Source: Asparagopsis taxiformis (taxonomy: Eukaryota > Rhodophyta > Florideophyceae > Bonnemaisoniales > Bonnemaisoniaceae). Taken from it: 46,682 nt of DNA. The stretch is taken from positions 1-46,682 of the forward strand of contig JALQPE010002281.1 of NCBI GenBank assembly GCA_030407315.1, given 5' to 3'. A program made the translations under genes and the position numbers. The notes beneath the pieces were generated by a model that was given only the letters and a program-made list of their open reading frames with translations, had not been told where the DNA came from and searched no databases. Below, one piece after another: positions 33,290 through 43,451 of this stretch; position 1 is the first letter of the stretch, and every line of letters starts with the position of its first letter.

Positions 33290-33965
33290 CTCTATATGCT
33301 ACGCAATCCATTCGAGCAGTCCTAGTTAAAAATGGACTATATGAATGTTTCATTTCAATATCAGCATTGTGCAGTTGAGCCTCTTCAAGGTCCGAAAACT
33401 TGTCCAGAGTACGCTTCCAGGCCACTTGAAGGCATCCAGAACACTTGCACTTCGTTCCTACAAAGTTCAATTTTGGCTATCACATCTCCAGTTGTGAGAA
33501 TCTGGTGACCAAAAATCGATACATTCTTTCATCCCTACCTCGCAAGCCAGAAGCTTTGAGAGCAATTAGAGCAAGTTTCAGTGCTCCTCAGAGCCACTCT
33601 ATCCCTTCTAGACCACTTCCACGTCGTTCCGAAAAAGTTCAATTTTGGCCATCACATCTCCAGTTGTGGGAATCTGGTTGCCAAAATCGATGCATTCTGT
33701 CAGCCCTAGCGCGCAAACCGGAAGCTTTACAAACGCATAGAACACTTTTCCGTACTCCCTAGAGCCACTCCAAACCTTGCAGACCACTTGCACATCATTC
33801 GGACAAAATTCAATTTTGACCATCACATCTCCAGTTGTGCGAATCTGGTGACCAAAAATCGATAAATGCTACCAGCCCATCCACGCAAGCCAGAAGCTTT
33901 GAGTGCAATTAAAACTCGTTTTAGTGCTCTCTAGAACCACCCCAACCCTTTCAGACCACTTTGCA
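33290..33965. repeat. 171-bp tandem satellite, three to four copies
   Basis: The segment TTCAATTTTGG followed by ATCACATCTCCAGTTGTG recurs at about 33465, 33637 and 33808, a period of 171-172 bp. Copies diverge noticeably and the outer ones are partial. No coding frame is kept. Confidence 0.85.
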
Positions 33966-34029
33966 GCCTTTTTCGCGGGGTCCGAAATCGTCTCCTTCTT
34001 CTTCCCGAGTGAGAAACATCAGTCCCTCT

Positions 34030-34330
34030 CAGATGCTTACAGAGAAGTTGGTTTACCATGGTTTCTTACAGCAAAGTCATCGTTACGATGACTTTGCTGT
34101 AATGTTTTGTTTTCTTACAGCAAAGTCATCGTTACGATGACTTTGCTGTAATGTTTTGTTTTCTTACAGCAAAGTCATCTTAACGATGACTTTGCTGTAA
34201 TGTTTTGTTTCCTTACAGCAAAGTCATCGTTACGATGACTTTGCTGTAATGTTTTGTTTTCTTACAGCAAAGTCATCGTTAAGATGACTTTGCTGTAAGC
34301 AGCCGGGTAAACTGCCTTTGCTGTAAGAAA
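34030..34330. repeat. Palindrome array 8 (five P1 copies, 49-bp period)
   Basis: P1 copies start at 34065, 34114, 34163, 34212 and 34261, joined only by AATGTTTTGTTTT, so there is no P2 here. Two copies carry a change next to the centre. Confidence 0.94.
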
Positions 34331-34515
34331 ACCGAATAGCAGTTCCGACAGCTTGTCCAGAGAAAGCAAATCCGCCTTAACGATGACTTTGCTGTAAGAA
34401 AACAGAGTACTTACAGTTCAGACAGCTTGTCCTGAAAAAGAAAATCCGCCTTAACGATGACTTTGCTGTAAGAAAACAGAGTAATTACAGTTCCGACAGC
34501 TTGTCCTGAAAACCC
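34331..34515. repeat. Degenerate 67-bp tandem tail of array 8
   Basis: Units contain only the right half of P1 (CGATGACTTTGCTGTAAG) fused to GACAGCTTGTCCTGAAAA. There are two full copies and a partial one. The palindromic symmetry is lost. Confidence 0.8.
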
Positions 34516-34550
34516 ATCCTCCTACACAAGTTTATTGTCTGTTACCTACC

Positions 34551-35396
34551 CTAGAGCTCTATTGACGTTCCCAGTCCCAGCTGTTGTACCACTTCAACAC
34601 TCGTGTAATATTTTCGTATGGTGGAACACATTAGAATCATCATTGAAGGACAGCATCGATTCCTTTTATTGTTGCTGATAAATCTGCACCGAGGGTTCAA
34701 ACGCCGCAGTACCATAGTTGACCATAAAGCTGTTGTGAACAGTTTCATACAAATACCTCTTCTCAAATGCGCGCAGTGCGGACATGAACTCCAATCTCAA
34801 TATGTTGTTATCACTCGACGTGGCGACCAGCAATCCTTCTTCGTGTTTTGCGAATCTTCAACCGCATTCTTCGTGATGTACGGTGTAATAATATTTACAT
34901 AAGCCCTGGCACCTGGTAACAACATCGCCTTTAGAAGCAGATCCAGAATACAACATCGATTAGTTTCGCAATGCCACAATCCATCCAGACGATCCTCATC
35001 GGCGAGCAACAAGGATATTTCCATACACCCTATCGACACAACGACAACCGCTACTACTTGGTAGGCAGATAGTTTGCGATGAATTCCATTAGGCGTATTC
35101 GGAGTCAGAGTCCAGCACTCCCAAACATCAGCCACTGCAAGAAACGCCCTTTCATCGCTAGCTCTCAAACATTTTGCAAATAATTGCGAACAGCCGGACA
35201 CAACGACGTTGCATGTCGCATCAATTCGTCGGCATTTGCATTTCACAGGGCGTACACAACCTCTGCAGTCGCATGATGAACGGCATCCAGGTCTGGCGTG
35301 TCCCACGCGGCATAGAAAGCAGAGTTGAGTTACGTGCAAATCATGTGCAACAGGTGATGGAAATTTTGCTAATAACCGATGACGTCGCGACGTCAT
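34551..35396 (-). pseudogene. Possible decayed gene of unknown family
   Basis: A 199-codon open stretch (35396-34797) has no ATG at its start. It appears to continue in another frame to about 34560, with segments such as FMSALRAFEKRYLYETV and FMVNYGTAAFEPSVQIYQ before in-frame stops. I do not recognise a domain. It may be a decayed host or element gene, or chance. Confidence 0.3.
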
Positions 35397-35407
35397 CGGT
35401 TATTAGC
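35368..35407. repeat. 40-bp perfect palindrome with CRE-like half sites
   Basis: The left half is GCTAATAACCGATGACGTCG and the right half is its exact reverse complement. The centre reads GACGTCGCGACGTC, giving two TGACGTC motifs facing each other. It is unrelated in sequence to P1, P2 and the 117-bp family. Confidence 0.95.
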
Positions 35408-35529
35408 ATTAGTGCGCGCACAGTGCGGCATGTTCTGCAATTTGCGGAATACCAATCACGGCGATCATCGCCGCTCATGATGAGTGTCGGCAAAATGGCT
35501 GAGTCGCTTGAATAGCACTACTGAGTTTG

Positions 35530-35900
35530 AGATCAAAAAATGTAGTAAATTTACTGCCTGAGGCAGTAAAAATCACTGCCTGAACAATGTAGTGCCTGAG
35601 GCAGTAAAATTACTATTTTAATTTTTTCAGTTCTAGTGCCGCAGGCAGTAAAATACAAAATTTCCTGGCAGTACGGTATGTAGCAGAATTCAGTACTGTA
35701 CGATAGCAAATTCTAGTAATTTTTGCTGGTACCACAGGGCAGTAGTGCAATGCAGTGATTTTTGATGATTTCTGCAATGGAATGTACTGCCGTACAGTAC
35801 AGCCCTGGCAAATGACCTGGCATTAGAATCAGGCAGTAAAATATACTGGCTCCGGCAGTGAATTGTACTGCCTGCAAGTACTGCCTTGATAGTAATTGGT
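35530..35900. repeat. GGCAGTA palindromic repeat cluster
   Basis: Short palindromes of the type TGAGGCAGTAAAA...CACTGCCTGA, related to the ACAGTA clusters but with GGCAGT in place of GACAGT. The cluster lies upstream of the second 508-aa-family gene, as the ACAGTA cluster lies upstream of the first. Confidence 0.8.
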
Positions 35901-36210
35901 GTTTGGTAATATCTGAGACTCAACATTGAAATAGTTGTACAGGATAGGGTCATTGTGAAATGTGTTTGCATATGAGTTCAAGTAGATAAGAGAGGAAACT
36001 ATTCTGAAGCTACTAGTAGTGAGAAGTACAGAGGATGCGTGGTCACATGGAGATGACCGTTACAGAAAAGGTAGGAGAAAATCGGTCGTTTTCCGAGGAT
36101 ATGAGTAGAGTAGTTAGCATTATTTGTTACTATTGCTAGCATTCTCGTTGCAGAAAAAGCACTTGGAGTGACACTTTGTGATTGGAACGGGAGGCGAAGT
36201 TCGACGGAAG

Positions 36211-37734
36211 ATGGAATCTCAGCGTCGTGAGGAAAATCCAAATGACTGCCTAGCAGGGATTATTCGAGAGGGATTCAGGACAGTGACTGGGGAAGTTCGT
36301 CGTATTGGGGAGAGGATGGATGAAATCGACGATGATCGAACTTCCCATCGCCAGCAAATCGAAAAGCTGATGAGTCGCGCCGAATTTATAGTAACGGAAC
36401 TGCAGGGTGTGAAAGACATCTGTGATGGTTTATTACAGCAGAGTCAGGGCAATTCGAAGAAGGGGATGACTGACAAGGAGAGGGACCGGTTGCGCATCTC
36501 GCAGTCAGCAGAACTATCGTTTTCTTACAATTTTCTGTGTGCAGTATTTGGAACTGTGGTACCTTTGCTGGTCGACAAGATTGATGCTGGGGCGACAATT
36601 TACACCAACCAAGGAATCTACGACCTCCGCGGGTGCCGGTTGCTCTCTGCAATGATGTTTGCGAAGCAGAGCAATGACAAGAGAGATGTGTTCCAATCCA
36701 GCACCGGGAAGAACAACATCGAGCTTCGTTTCCAAGTGGTGATGTCTCTCCTGAGGAATATTCAGAAGGAAAAGTCGGGTACAGGCCGTACAATGGAAGG
36801 CTCGAGCTCTGGACGCGATTCGAATGCGTTCAACATCTGGAAGGAGAACAAGTACATTCCGGACAAAATAATCGAAGAAGTTGTGTATGGTGCTACTGGC
36901 GATGGCCGAAACCAGCCTGCTGGAAGCATTGACGGAGGGGCTAGGAAGCGGAGGAAAACAGATGGAAATGGTGGACAATTGAGCAAGCGTGAAATATCTT
37001 TGGCTGTTTCAAAAGTTGCGCAGACAAAGGTGCTCGGTTTCCTGAACAAGTCTAGAGAGCAGGTGCGCAATCGATTCCTTGTCGAACTGGGGTTCGCTCT
37101 AATGTTGGAAAAGGACGCCTCTATCACTTTCGAGTTTCCAACTCACGATATCATTCGAGATATGGACGTTATCCCCGATACCCGTGTGACCAACGGAAAT
37201 CTAAGGCTTGAGGAACGGAAAGTTGTGGATGACAAGAATTCCGAGATCTTGAAACAATTCATCACTGAGCGGAAAGAGATGGTTGTCATCATTCAGTACG
37301 AAGTCGAGATATCGGGATGTATGGCCAAAAGGATGATCCGAAGGAGAATCAATATCCTAGAGGTATCCCTGAACACTGCAATTGCATTCCTTCAATGTAC
37401 GAGTAGAATGGTTTTCCTGCGACGTTCCTGCAATTCACTCAGATTTGTCTATGCAATCGCTTCCGGGATTCTAGGAATTTTCAAGGTACAATCAGGTAAT
37501 ACCTTCGAAGGAAGTGTACAGGACGAGCTCAAACAATTAGGAAAGGCGATGTTGCCGAGTGAGCGAATCTGCAAGAAGCATCTCTGCGAAGAAGTACTGA
37601 CAATTACTAACGAGAAATTTGATGAACTACATTTCAACCAGAGGAGTACAGCTTTTGAGGAGGATAGTGCACATGGAGATGAAGATGATGGGAATGAAAG
37701 CTACGTTGAAGTTTTCCTTGATGAGGAGGATTGA
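36211..37734 (+). CDS. 507-aa protein of unknown family, copy 2
   Basis: Intact ORF from the ATG at 36211 (MESQRREENP). Homologous throughout to the protein at 23534-25060: GVKDICDGLLQQSQGNSKK against EVKSIVDGLLSQGQGHPKK, then KERDRLRISQSAELSFSY, MMFAKQSNDKRDVF, RKRRKTDGNGGQLSKREISL and FLNKSREQVRNRF. The N-terminus is a probable coiled coil, there is a basic stretch near residue 250 and the C-terminus is acidic. The family is not recognised. A decayed Tudor-like gene converges on it from about 38241, matching the other locus. Both copies are intact while most of their neighbours are broken, suggesting recent activity or selection. Confidence 0.8.
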   Translation: MESQRREENPNDCLAGIIREGFRTVTGEVRRIGERMDEIDDDRTSHRQQIEKLMSRAEFIVTELQGVKDICDGLLQQSQGNSKKGMTDKERDRLRISQSAELSFSYNFLCAVFGTVVPLLVDKIDAGATIYTNQGIYDLRGCRLLSAMMFAKQSNDKRDVFQSSTGKNNIELRFQVVMSLLRNIQKEKSGTGRTMEGSSSGRDSNAFNIWKENKYIPDKIIEEVVYGATGDGRNQPAGSIDGGARKRRKTDGNGGQLSKREISLAVSKVAQTKVLGFLNKSREQVRNRFLVELGFALMLEKDASITFEFPTHDIIRDMDVIPDTRVTNGNLRLEERKVVDDKNSEILKQFITERKEMVVIIQYEVEISGCMAKRMIRRRINILEVSLNTAIAFLQCTSRMVFLRRSCNSLRFVYAIASGILGIFKVQSGNTFEGSVQDELKQLGKAMLPSERICKKHLCEEVLTITNEKFDELHFNQRSTAFEEDSAHGDEDDGNESYVEVFLDEED

Positions 37735-38240
37735 TTATGGAAGCGGATAAGTAAAGTTTCATAACCTCTGAAGTAAAATAATTACGACGAGGCAGACTGA
37801 GGAGAAATAGAAACCTTTCGATATGAACCTGTCTAGGGCATGAGGGGAAGAATTGCTACGTAAATACCTGGTGTACTGGAAACAAAAGCTATCGTTCTTA
37901 TTTTTCCGCTCACACTGCGACTAGAAAGCGTCATATCTACGACGGTTAAGAGTTTTACCCTGTCATTGAGCACGCCTGTAATAGCTTCGGGGCCTGTGCA
38001 ATCCTATCCAATGCCGTAGCTCCACCTGGCAGATTAGTGTGGAAAATAATACCGGGTATTATTTTGAGGAATATTTTGCCAAGTGGAGGTCAATCATTGG
38101 TACAGAATGTAGACACGCCCTGGTGGAAGAAACAGGCAAGAAAGATATGAATGATGCATTGATCGATACCATCGACTTAGTCGAGGTAGACTAATTCTGA
38201 ACTGTCGTGTAGACCCATCTAGAAAAGATAGACAAACGTT
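37735..38240. other. Convergent intergenic region with a relic 117-bp unit
   Basis: No gene. At 38043-38065 there is a single AAAATAATACCGGGTATTATTTT-type palindrome (11-bp arms, central G), with GTGGAGGTCAATCATTGGTAC after it, resembling one decayed unit of the 117-bp arrays at 39405 and 43890 in reverse orientation. Confidence 0.7.
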
Positions 38241-38980
38241 CTACTGGGAGGCGAAATCGTGTACGGTAGGACGAGGTGCATCTACAGGAGAACTATTCTG
38301 TCCAACAATAGCATCATTCCCAATTCTGTCTAGCTCGCTGCAGATGGTATGTCCGCTGAAGATGCTGGCAGGGAGGTTCAAGTATGCGGTTCCTAAAAGA
38401 TGTTCCTGGGAACTAGCTCGAGAGTTCCATATGGGAGAGGGCCCTGAACAGGTTTCCATGTGAATGAGAACGAGTCCGAATACTTTAAATTGGTTTTGTC
38501 CGGCAGCTGAGAGTTCTCCTGCAGTTCTCTACTTTGAGGGACGCAAGTGTCCAGGAGTAAGAATATCTGTGGTTGATACAGTCTTACTCTTCAGACTCTC
38601 GAATCAGAACGATAGTGTTACTCATTCCTCCAGATTTCCTGTATACAGAGGAGCCCACGAGAACAGCATTTGTAGATGAAACAGTCTCTTCATGAGCACC
38701 GTCTGTTAGAGTTCCCAAAATTATTATGACAGAGGACCCAGAATCGTGTCGTGTTTTCTTCCACTAGAAAATGGTATAGTTAGGGAATATAGAAATGGAA
38801 GGATCTTGAGTACTTTATAGGTCGTATTATTTTCCAAAGTGGATTGGTAGCTCTTTTCTCACCCAGTTGAAAGTCTATTCAGAGGATTGTAATGTCATTA
38901 TGGGCACGCAATAGTCCATTACATATCGATCCATCCAGGATCAAAAGATATGTTGAGATTCGCAAAATCGACTGAAAGCT
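38241..38980 (-). pseudogene. Decayed copy of the Tudor-like protein gene (C-terminal part)
   Basis: Minus-strand translation gives LNLPASIFSGHTICSELDRI (38310-38370), matching LRLPCCIFSGTTICQELEDI of the gene at 21897-23258. Further upstream IIILGTLTDGAHEE and NAVLVGSSVY (38641-38740) match IVRILGNLVDVD and AFLVGSSAYV. Frames change between the pieces and stops occur. A further open piece to about 39060 may be more of the same gene, but I cannot align it convincingly. The Tudor-like N-terminus was not found. Confidence 0.75.
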
Positions 38981-39017
38981 TGTCGACGACATCAACTAGA
39001 GTATTCCCGTCTACAGC

Positions 39018-39263
39018 TATTATGAAATCAACTCTAAAACTGGTCGGTTCATTGAGGGCGAGATAGAGATAATGAATGGTGAACATCCTCCAGGAATTGT
39101 AATCATACCCATAGCAAATGATGGGCTCCCGGAGGACTATACTGTTCCTATTATTGAGTTGGAGGTCGACAAGTCTCCAACTACAAATGCATCTTTCCTT
39201 CTGGATACTGTAAAAGTTTCGATCCCAGATGAAATGGAATGGTATCCATGCAGGAAAACATAA
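39018..39263 (+). other. Short open frame, possible gene fragment
   Basis: Plus-strand frame encoding YEINSKTGRFIEGEIEIMNG and continuing to a TAA at 39261-39263, about 81 codons with protein-like composition. No ATG at the start; the first is at 39072. Family not recognised. It could also be chance on the strand opposite the decayed Tudor-like gene. Confidence 0.25.
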
Positions 39264-39359
39264 TGCTCTCTTCGAAAATGCATCTTACTTGAAGATGAAC
39301 AGGATACTACTGCCAATGACCGTCATGCATCCAAGCTTAATAATTTCGACTTTTCTCAA

Positions 39360-39690
39360 ATACTAGACTGCACCTGAAAAAGGCTCCAACACAGCCATGG
39401 ACTATACCCGGTATTATTTTGGGTACGCCAAGTACAGGTGCAGTACTGCTATTGGCTGCCGGTCGGCAGGCCGCCTGTAGCCAATGGCAGTGCTGCACCT
39501 GTCATTTGGTATGGTAAAATAATACCCGGTATTATTTTGGGTATGCCAAGTACAGGTGCAGTACTGCCATTGGCTGCCGGTCGGCAGGCCGCCTGTAGCC
39601 AATGGCAGTGCTGCACCTGGCATTTGGTATGGAAAACTATACCCGGTATTATTTTGGGTATGCCATGTACTCGTGGTACTGTGACGAGCA
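39360..39690. repeat. 117-bp palindromic array, short copy
   Basis: TACCCGGTA cores at 39405, 39523 and 39640. Each unit has two palindromes: AAAATAATACC-C-GGTATTATTTT and a longer one running from AGGTGCAGTACTGCCATTGG through GGCCGCCTG to CCAATGGCAGTGCTGCACCT. The left flank (ATACTAGACTGCACCTGAAA) is shared with the larger array at 43785. Confidence 0.93.
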
Positions 39691-41294
39691 TGACTGCTGC
39701 CAGATCCGTATGAATCGGCACGTGAGTCTGTGAGTTCCCGGTCGTGCGCTCGGGAGCGTGCTGACTTGAATTGCATATCGGTTGAGTGAGTTTAGGGGGT
39801 GATTGTGATAAGATTGTGGAGGAAGGAAGGGAACACGAGCGCTGGACTAAGCTGCTGATGTTGAGCGCAAATTCTGGTTGATCATCAAGTGGATTCAACA
39901 ATTCAAGCGCGTGCCAGTCAATTTTTTTTGGCGATATTCTCATGGTTCTTCTTCATTGCATGGAATTTAGCACCAAAAATAAGCACAACTCCATCATTTC
40001 GAAATGCATCCACACCACGTCTCGTCTCGTCGCATCGCACCGTCCGACGCGCCGCAGCGCAGGCAGCGCGACACGTGCAATATTTATCATGCGAGTCAGC
40101 GACTCGCGTCAGGTGGCTCGAGCAACGGCAGCTATTCCTGGACGCTGGGGCGCGGCGGTCACGTGATACGGACGCACAGACTCTGCGGAGCAGTGCGGCG
40201 CGGCGCATCGAGCGGACGCCGGAGCGGGCGCACAGGGGGAGCGTGCACTCGGTTGCGACGCAAGAGGCACACGACATATGGATGTGATCTACACGCAGCA
40301 ACGGGCGGCATGACGCAATCGACGTCTCTCGAGTCCCACATGTGGGACGACACGACTGTGCGGCAGCACGCCACGCGATGGCATGGCATACTGGGAAACG
40401 GTCCGGTCGGTACGCGCTTTCCGCGTCGATGATGTGCCGTGCGCGCGCGTGTGCGCAACATCCAACGCTCCCATGGCGTCAGACTTGTGCGTATACCATT
40501 CGTCGCCCTGCAATGCAACGACGTGTCGTCTCACGACAAGTCGCGACATACCCCGGGGCAAGTGGCCACTTGTCGGCCAACCATCTTGTGTGAAATCAGC
40601 GCTTGCATCACGACGACACTCGCTCGCGGGTCCGCTCTCGATCCGTCGACGACAAGTATGCCCAACATGGCCAGAGGCGATCTCTTGCACACGATTGCCG
40701 TCAACGGACAGAAACCGGACGCGTGAGCGAGCGACCCACGGATGAAGCGCATCTGATCCGAGCCGATCTGAGCCGAGCCTCGCACAACTCGCCGATGGCC
40801 ATGCGTTGCATCCGATGCGTCGACGCATCGCGAGTGTTTTATACCCGCGAGATTGCGCACCAATGACGTGACTCGACATCATATCGAGGCGATCATCGCC
40901 TCGATCTCTCGATAGCTTGATTTGTACCCGCGCTAGCACGCGCGTGATTCTACGTCGTGATACGTTGCATTCCATCCACTTGCACGCACAATTCATCACT
41001 CGCGGGAGATGGACCGCGCGTCGGAAGGTGGATGCAATTGAGGAATACACCGTCTGAATCCATGCAGAGCGACCTCGCCCACTGTCCCGTCATACACGAG
41101 CACACACGCTGTAATCGCCCTCCGAGTAGCCCATCACCGTCCTACCGACCGGACTGAATTGACGAGCGTGCCGCGACATTTATACTCTGTTTTACATTAT
41201 AATGTGTGTGTGTTAACTATACACACACACACACGCTCTAGTTAGCCTCTTCCATCCCAGCCCAGCCGTCACAATAAGTAGCGCTCCACGACCG
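39691..41294. other. CpG-rich region without a recognisable gene
   Basis: From about 40010 to 41165 the sequence is rich in CG dinucleotides and in short palindromes such as GAGGCGATCATCGCCTC (40888-40904). ORFs overlap on both strands and are Arg/His/Ser-rich, as expected by chance from the composition. A TG/CA microsatellite palindrome lies at about 41203-41235. I cannot support a gene here. Confidence 0.5.
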
Positions 41295-41641
41295 TTAAAT
41301 CTCTCGCATATGATTCCTCACCCAGTCCGGAAGCGACTTGCCGCACTCCAGGTGCCATTCGAAGCGGTCGTCATAGTCCAGCAGCGCACGAAACTTTTCC
41401 TCCCTGAACCGGATCGAAAAGTAGCATTTCGAATATTTGCGCGCCCGATGGTGCACAAACACGCTGGCCAAATACCCGACCTTGAGATGCGCCTTACGCG
41501 CGTCGAGGAAAAAAGGTCATATGTTCATTCACCTGTAATTCCTCCCGCCACGCGTGCCGTCGCAGCACATCGGTGCGTGCAATAAACGCGTTGTGCACCA
41601 CGTCCACCGCCTCAATACAAAAGTATGCGGTTCTAAACGAA
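41295..41641 (-). pseudogene. C-terminal fragment of a B4GALNT-like glycosyltransferase
   Basis: Minus-strand translation gives AVDVVHNAFIARTDVLRRHA, then NEHMTFF, then after a one-base break in a TTTTTTCC run LDARKAHLKVGYLASVFVHH, ending at a TAA at 41295-41297. The order VDVV-NxF-ARTD, EHxxFF and a later HH resembles the end of beta-1,4-N-acetylgalactosaminyltransferases or related GT2-fold enzymes. The N-terminal two thirds are absent; the fragment abuts the end of the ALG12-like pseudogene. The family is assigned from memory of the motif order. Confidence 0.45.
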
Positions 41642-41642
41642 T

Positions 41643-43202
41643 TCATCCTCTTCTCAAGTAGATACCCGCGAAACTCAGTTGCGCATGAATGACGCTGAAC
41701 CCCTCATGAGATCCTTGTGCTGAAATGAGATGAGTGAAACTTCTCCACTCAATCTTTCCAACATCCTCCTCTTTGGAATACTTCCATTGCGGACACTTTC
41801 TGCCATGGTCATACACAAATTGTGTGATCCCATTCATAGCACTATCCACATCGATGTGAACCCTCGCTTCCCCACACATACCGCTCTGCGAATACAGCCT
41901 CCCCTCTATCTCGTGCATTTTGCGCATCGCAACTCCCGACGGATAATTTGCTCGTGATGCCGACACAGACACAATTGTCTGCAATGTGCTTGCAGCCAAA
42001 TTTGCCAGAACCAACATAAATACAACTGCATCTCAAATTAACCACCACCTTTGCACCTTCACGATCTCTGTCTCCCTGCCTCTCCAGTTGGCGAATATCA
42101 TCTCCATCTGACCCTTCTGTCCTCGATACGCGCTATCCGCCGCAACCGCTGCAGCAACGTTAAGAACGGGGGGGAGGGCATAGAAAATAAATCGCAGCTC
42201 CTTGTGAGGCAGCACGGAATACATCATGACAAAGCCCACAACGGGCATTACCAATGATAAATGATAACAAAAGTTGCCGCCGCGAAATCACTGCTAACAT
42301 GGCCGCTACATACGATCAACCCAATGCTCGCGGAAGAGCATTTGTAAAGTACCAGTGGAAGGGCTCGGTGCCCCATGCAGAGCTCTTGTTTACTACCATG
42401 TTGAAATAAAACACTTCCAATTCCGGATAGCTTGGACGATGCCAGAAGTATGATTCAACCAGTATACTCAAGATCGCTGTGAGAACAGCAGCATACCCGC
42501 CTTTTATAATTGTTGGTATGAATTGAATACTCTTCGTTGCAAGCTCCATTAGCTGTGTCGTGAAAATGTATAGACAGAGTTCGGAGCGGAAGAGCGCACA
42601 CGCAATCGATAATGTATAATAGCATTGTACGCTGCATGGTTGCATGTGGATCGCATACGATAGGCGAATGCCAAGTTAGTCAGAACGAGAGCGAAGACGT
42701 TTAGTAGAGTTCGACTAGCGTAGAAAAGTAGATGAAATTGGGAGGCTGTGATTAATGTGTAGAAAGTACCGGTGGATTGCGTGAAGCGATTTGATAAAGA
42801 GTTGCGAATGATGAGCTGTGAGATTGTCGTGAGGATGCCCAGAATTATTCTAATAAGATGTAGAGCTGCAAATGACGATAAGTGAAAGATAGCCTTTGGA
42901 ATGTAGGATAATGTGGATATGACTAATGGGTCGATGAAGGTACGCGGCACTACACCAGGGAATTACATATGGTCAAATGATGCCATGTTGCGCCATGACT
43001 TGTGGAGAAGATCATGGGTTGCCTGCATGTTGAAACTCTCCTCCACCTGTGGACATTTGATTAAATCTGTGAGAGTGAATGAAGGCTACACAGTTGTTGG
43101 GATGGTTTGTTGTTTGCTTACCTTTCAAAACGGAGCTAGAACAACGTACACAATTGTGATTCTAAGCAATAAGAAAGCTTCCAAATGAACCCACTTTGTC
43201 AT
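41643..43202 (-). pseudogene. ALG12: ALG12-like dolichyl-P-Man alpha-1,6-mannosyltransferase, full-length but decayed
   Basis: Minus-strand reading from the ATG at 43202 covers the whole family (about 495 aa, the usual ALG12 length). The family adds the eighth mannose to the lipid-linked N-glycan precursor in the ER. Visible signatures in order: [109 protein letters not shown] and HIDVDSAMNGITQF. Hydrophobic segments fit a GT22 membrane enzyme. A 75-bp intron (43047-43121, GTAAGC...CACAG) splits AAG|GTG before VEESFN. In-frame stops are TGA at 43125-43127, TAA at 42963-42965 and TGA at 42033-42035; frame breaks lie near 42645 and between 42255 and 42315. Divergent from the VMA22-like start at 43452. 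Confidence 0.85.
43047..43121 (-). other. GT-AG intron in the ALG12-like gene
   Basis: Donor GTAAGC and acceptor CCACAG, 75 bp. Removal joins AAG to GTGGAGGAG and recreates the conserved KVEESFN. Confidence 0.8.
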
Positions 43203-43451
43203 CTTGTGTGTTGGTTGTGTTGGGACAGAGAGATTATAAATATGAAGTTGTTTCCCTCGGTCTCCTTCGATGATGATCGAAATCGAATCTGAGAATCATA
43301 ATGCGATAGCGCACATAATTTGAAAGGACTGACGCGCATGCACCGTGGTCAAAGGTTGGAATGTTGTGACAACGCACAGCCTGCAAAACTATCATTGTCG
43401 TTCTTTTCCAGTTCCTTGCGGCGTTTGCTTGCAACCAGCTTGTGTTGAACG

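Noticed and set aside
34797..35396. Ankyrin-repeat protein on the minus strand
   Set aside because: A short LLLKAML-like stretch suggested it, but no repeat periodicity or conserved TPLH-type motif follows; kept only as an unknown possible pseudogene.
39414..40301. ORFs in the 117-bp arrays (39414-39943, 43829-44878) as repeat proteins
   Set aside because: The same palindromic DNA is open on both strands, and frames change between units where the period is 116, 117 or 118.
40289..41050. 253-codon minus-strand ORF in the CpG-rich region
   Set aside because: Arg/His/Ser-rich with overlapping ORFs on both strands; low stop frequency is expected from the base composition and no motif is visible.
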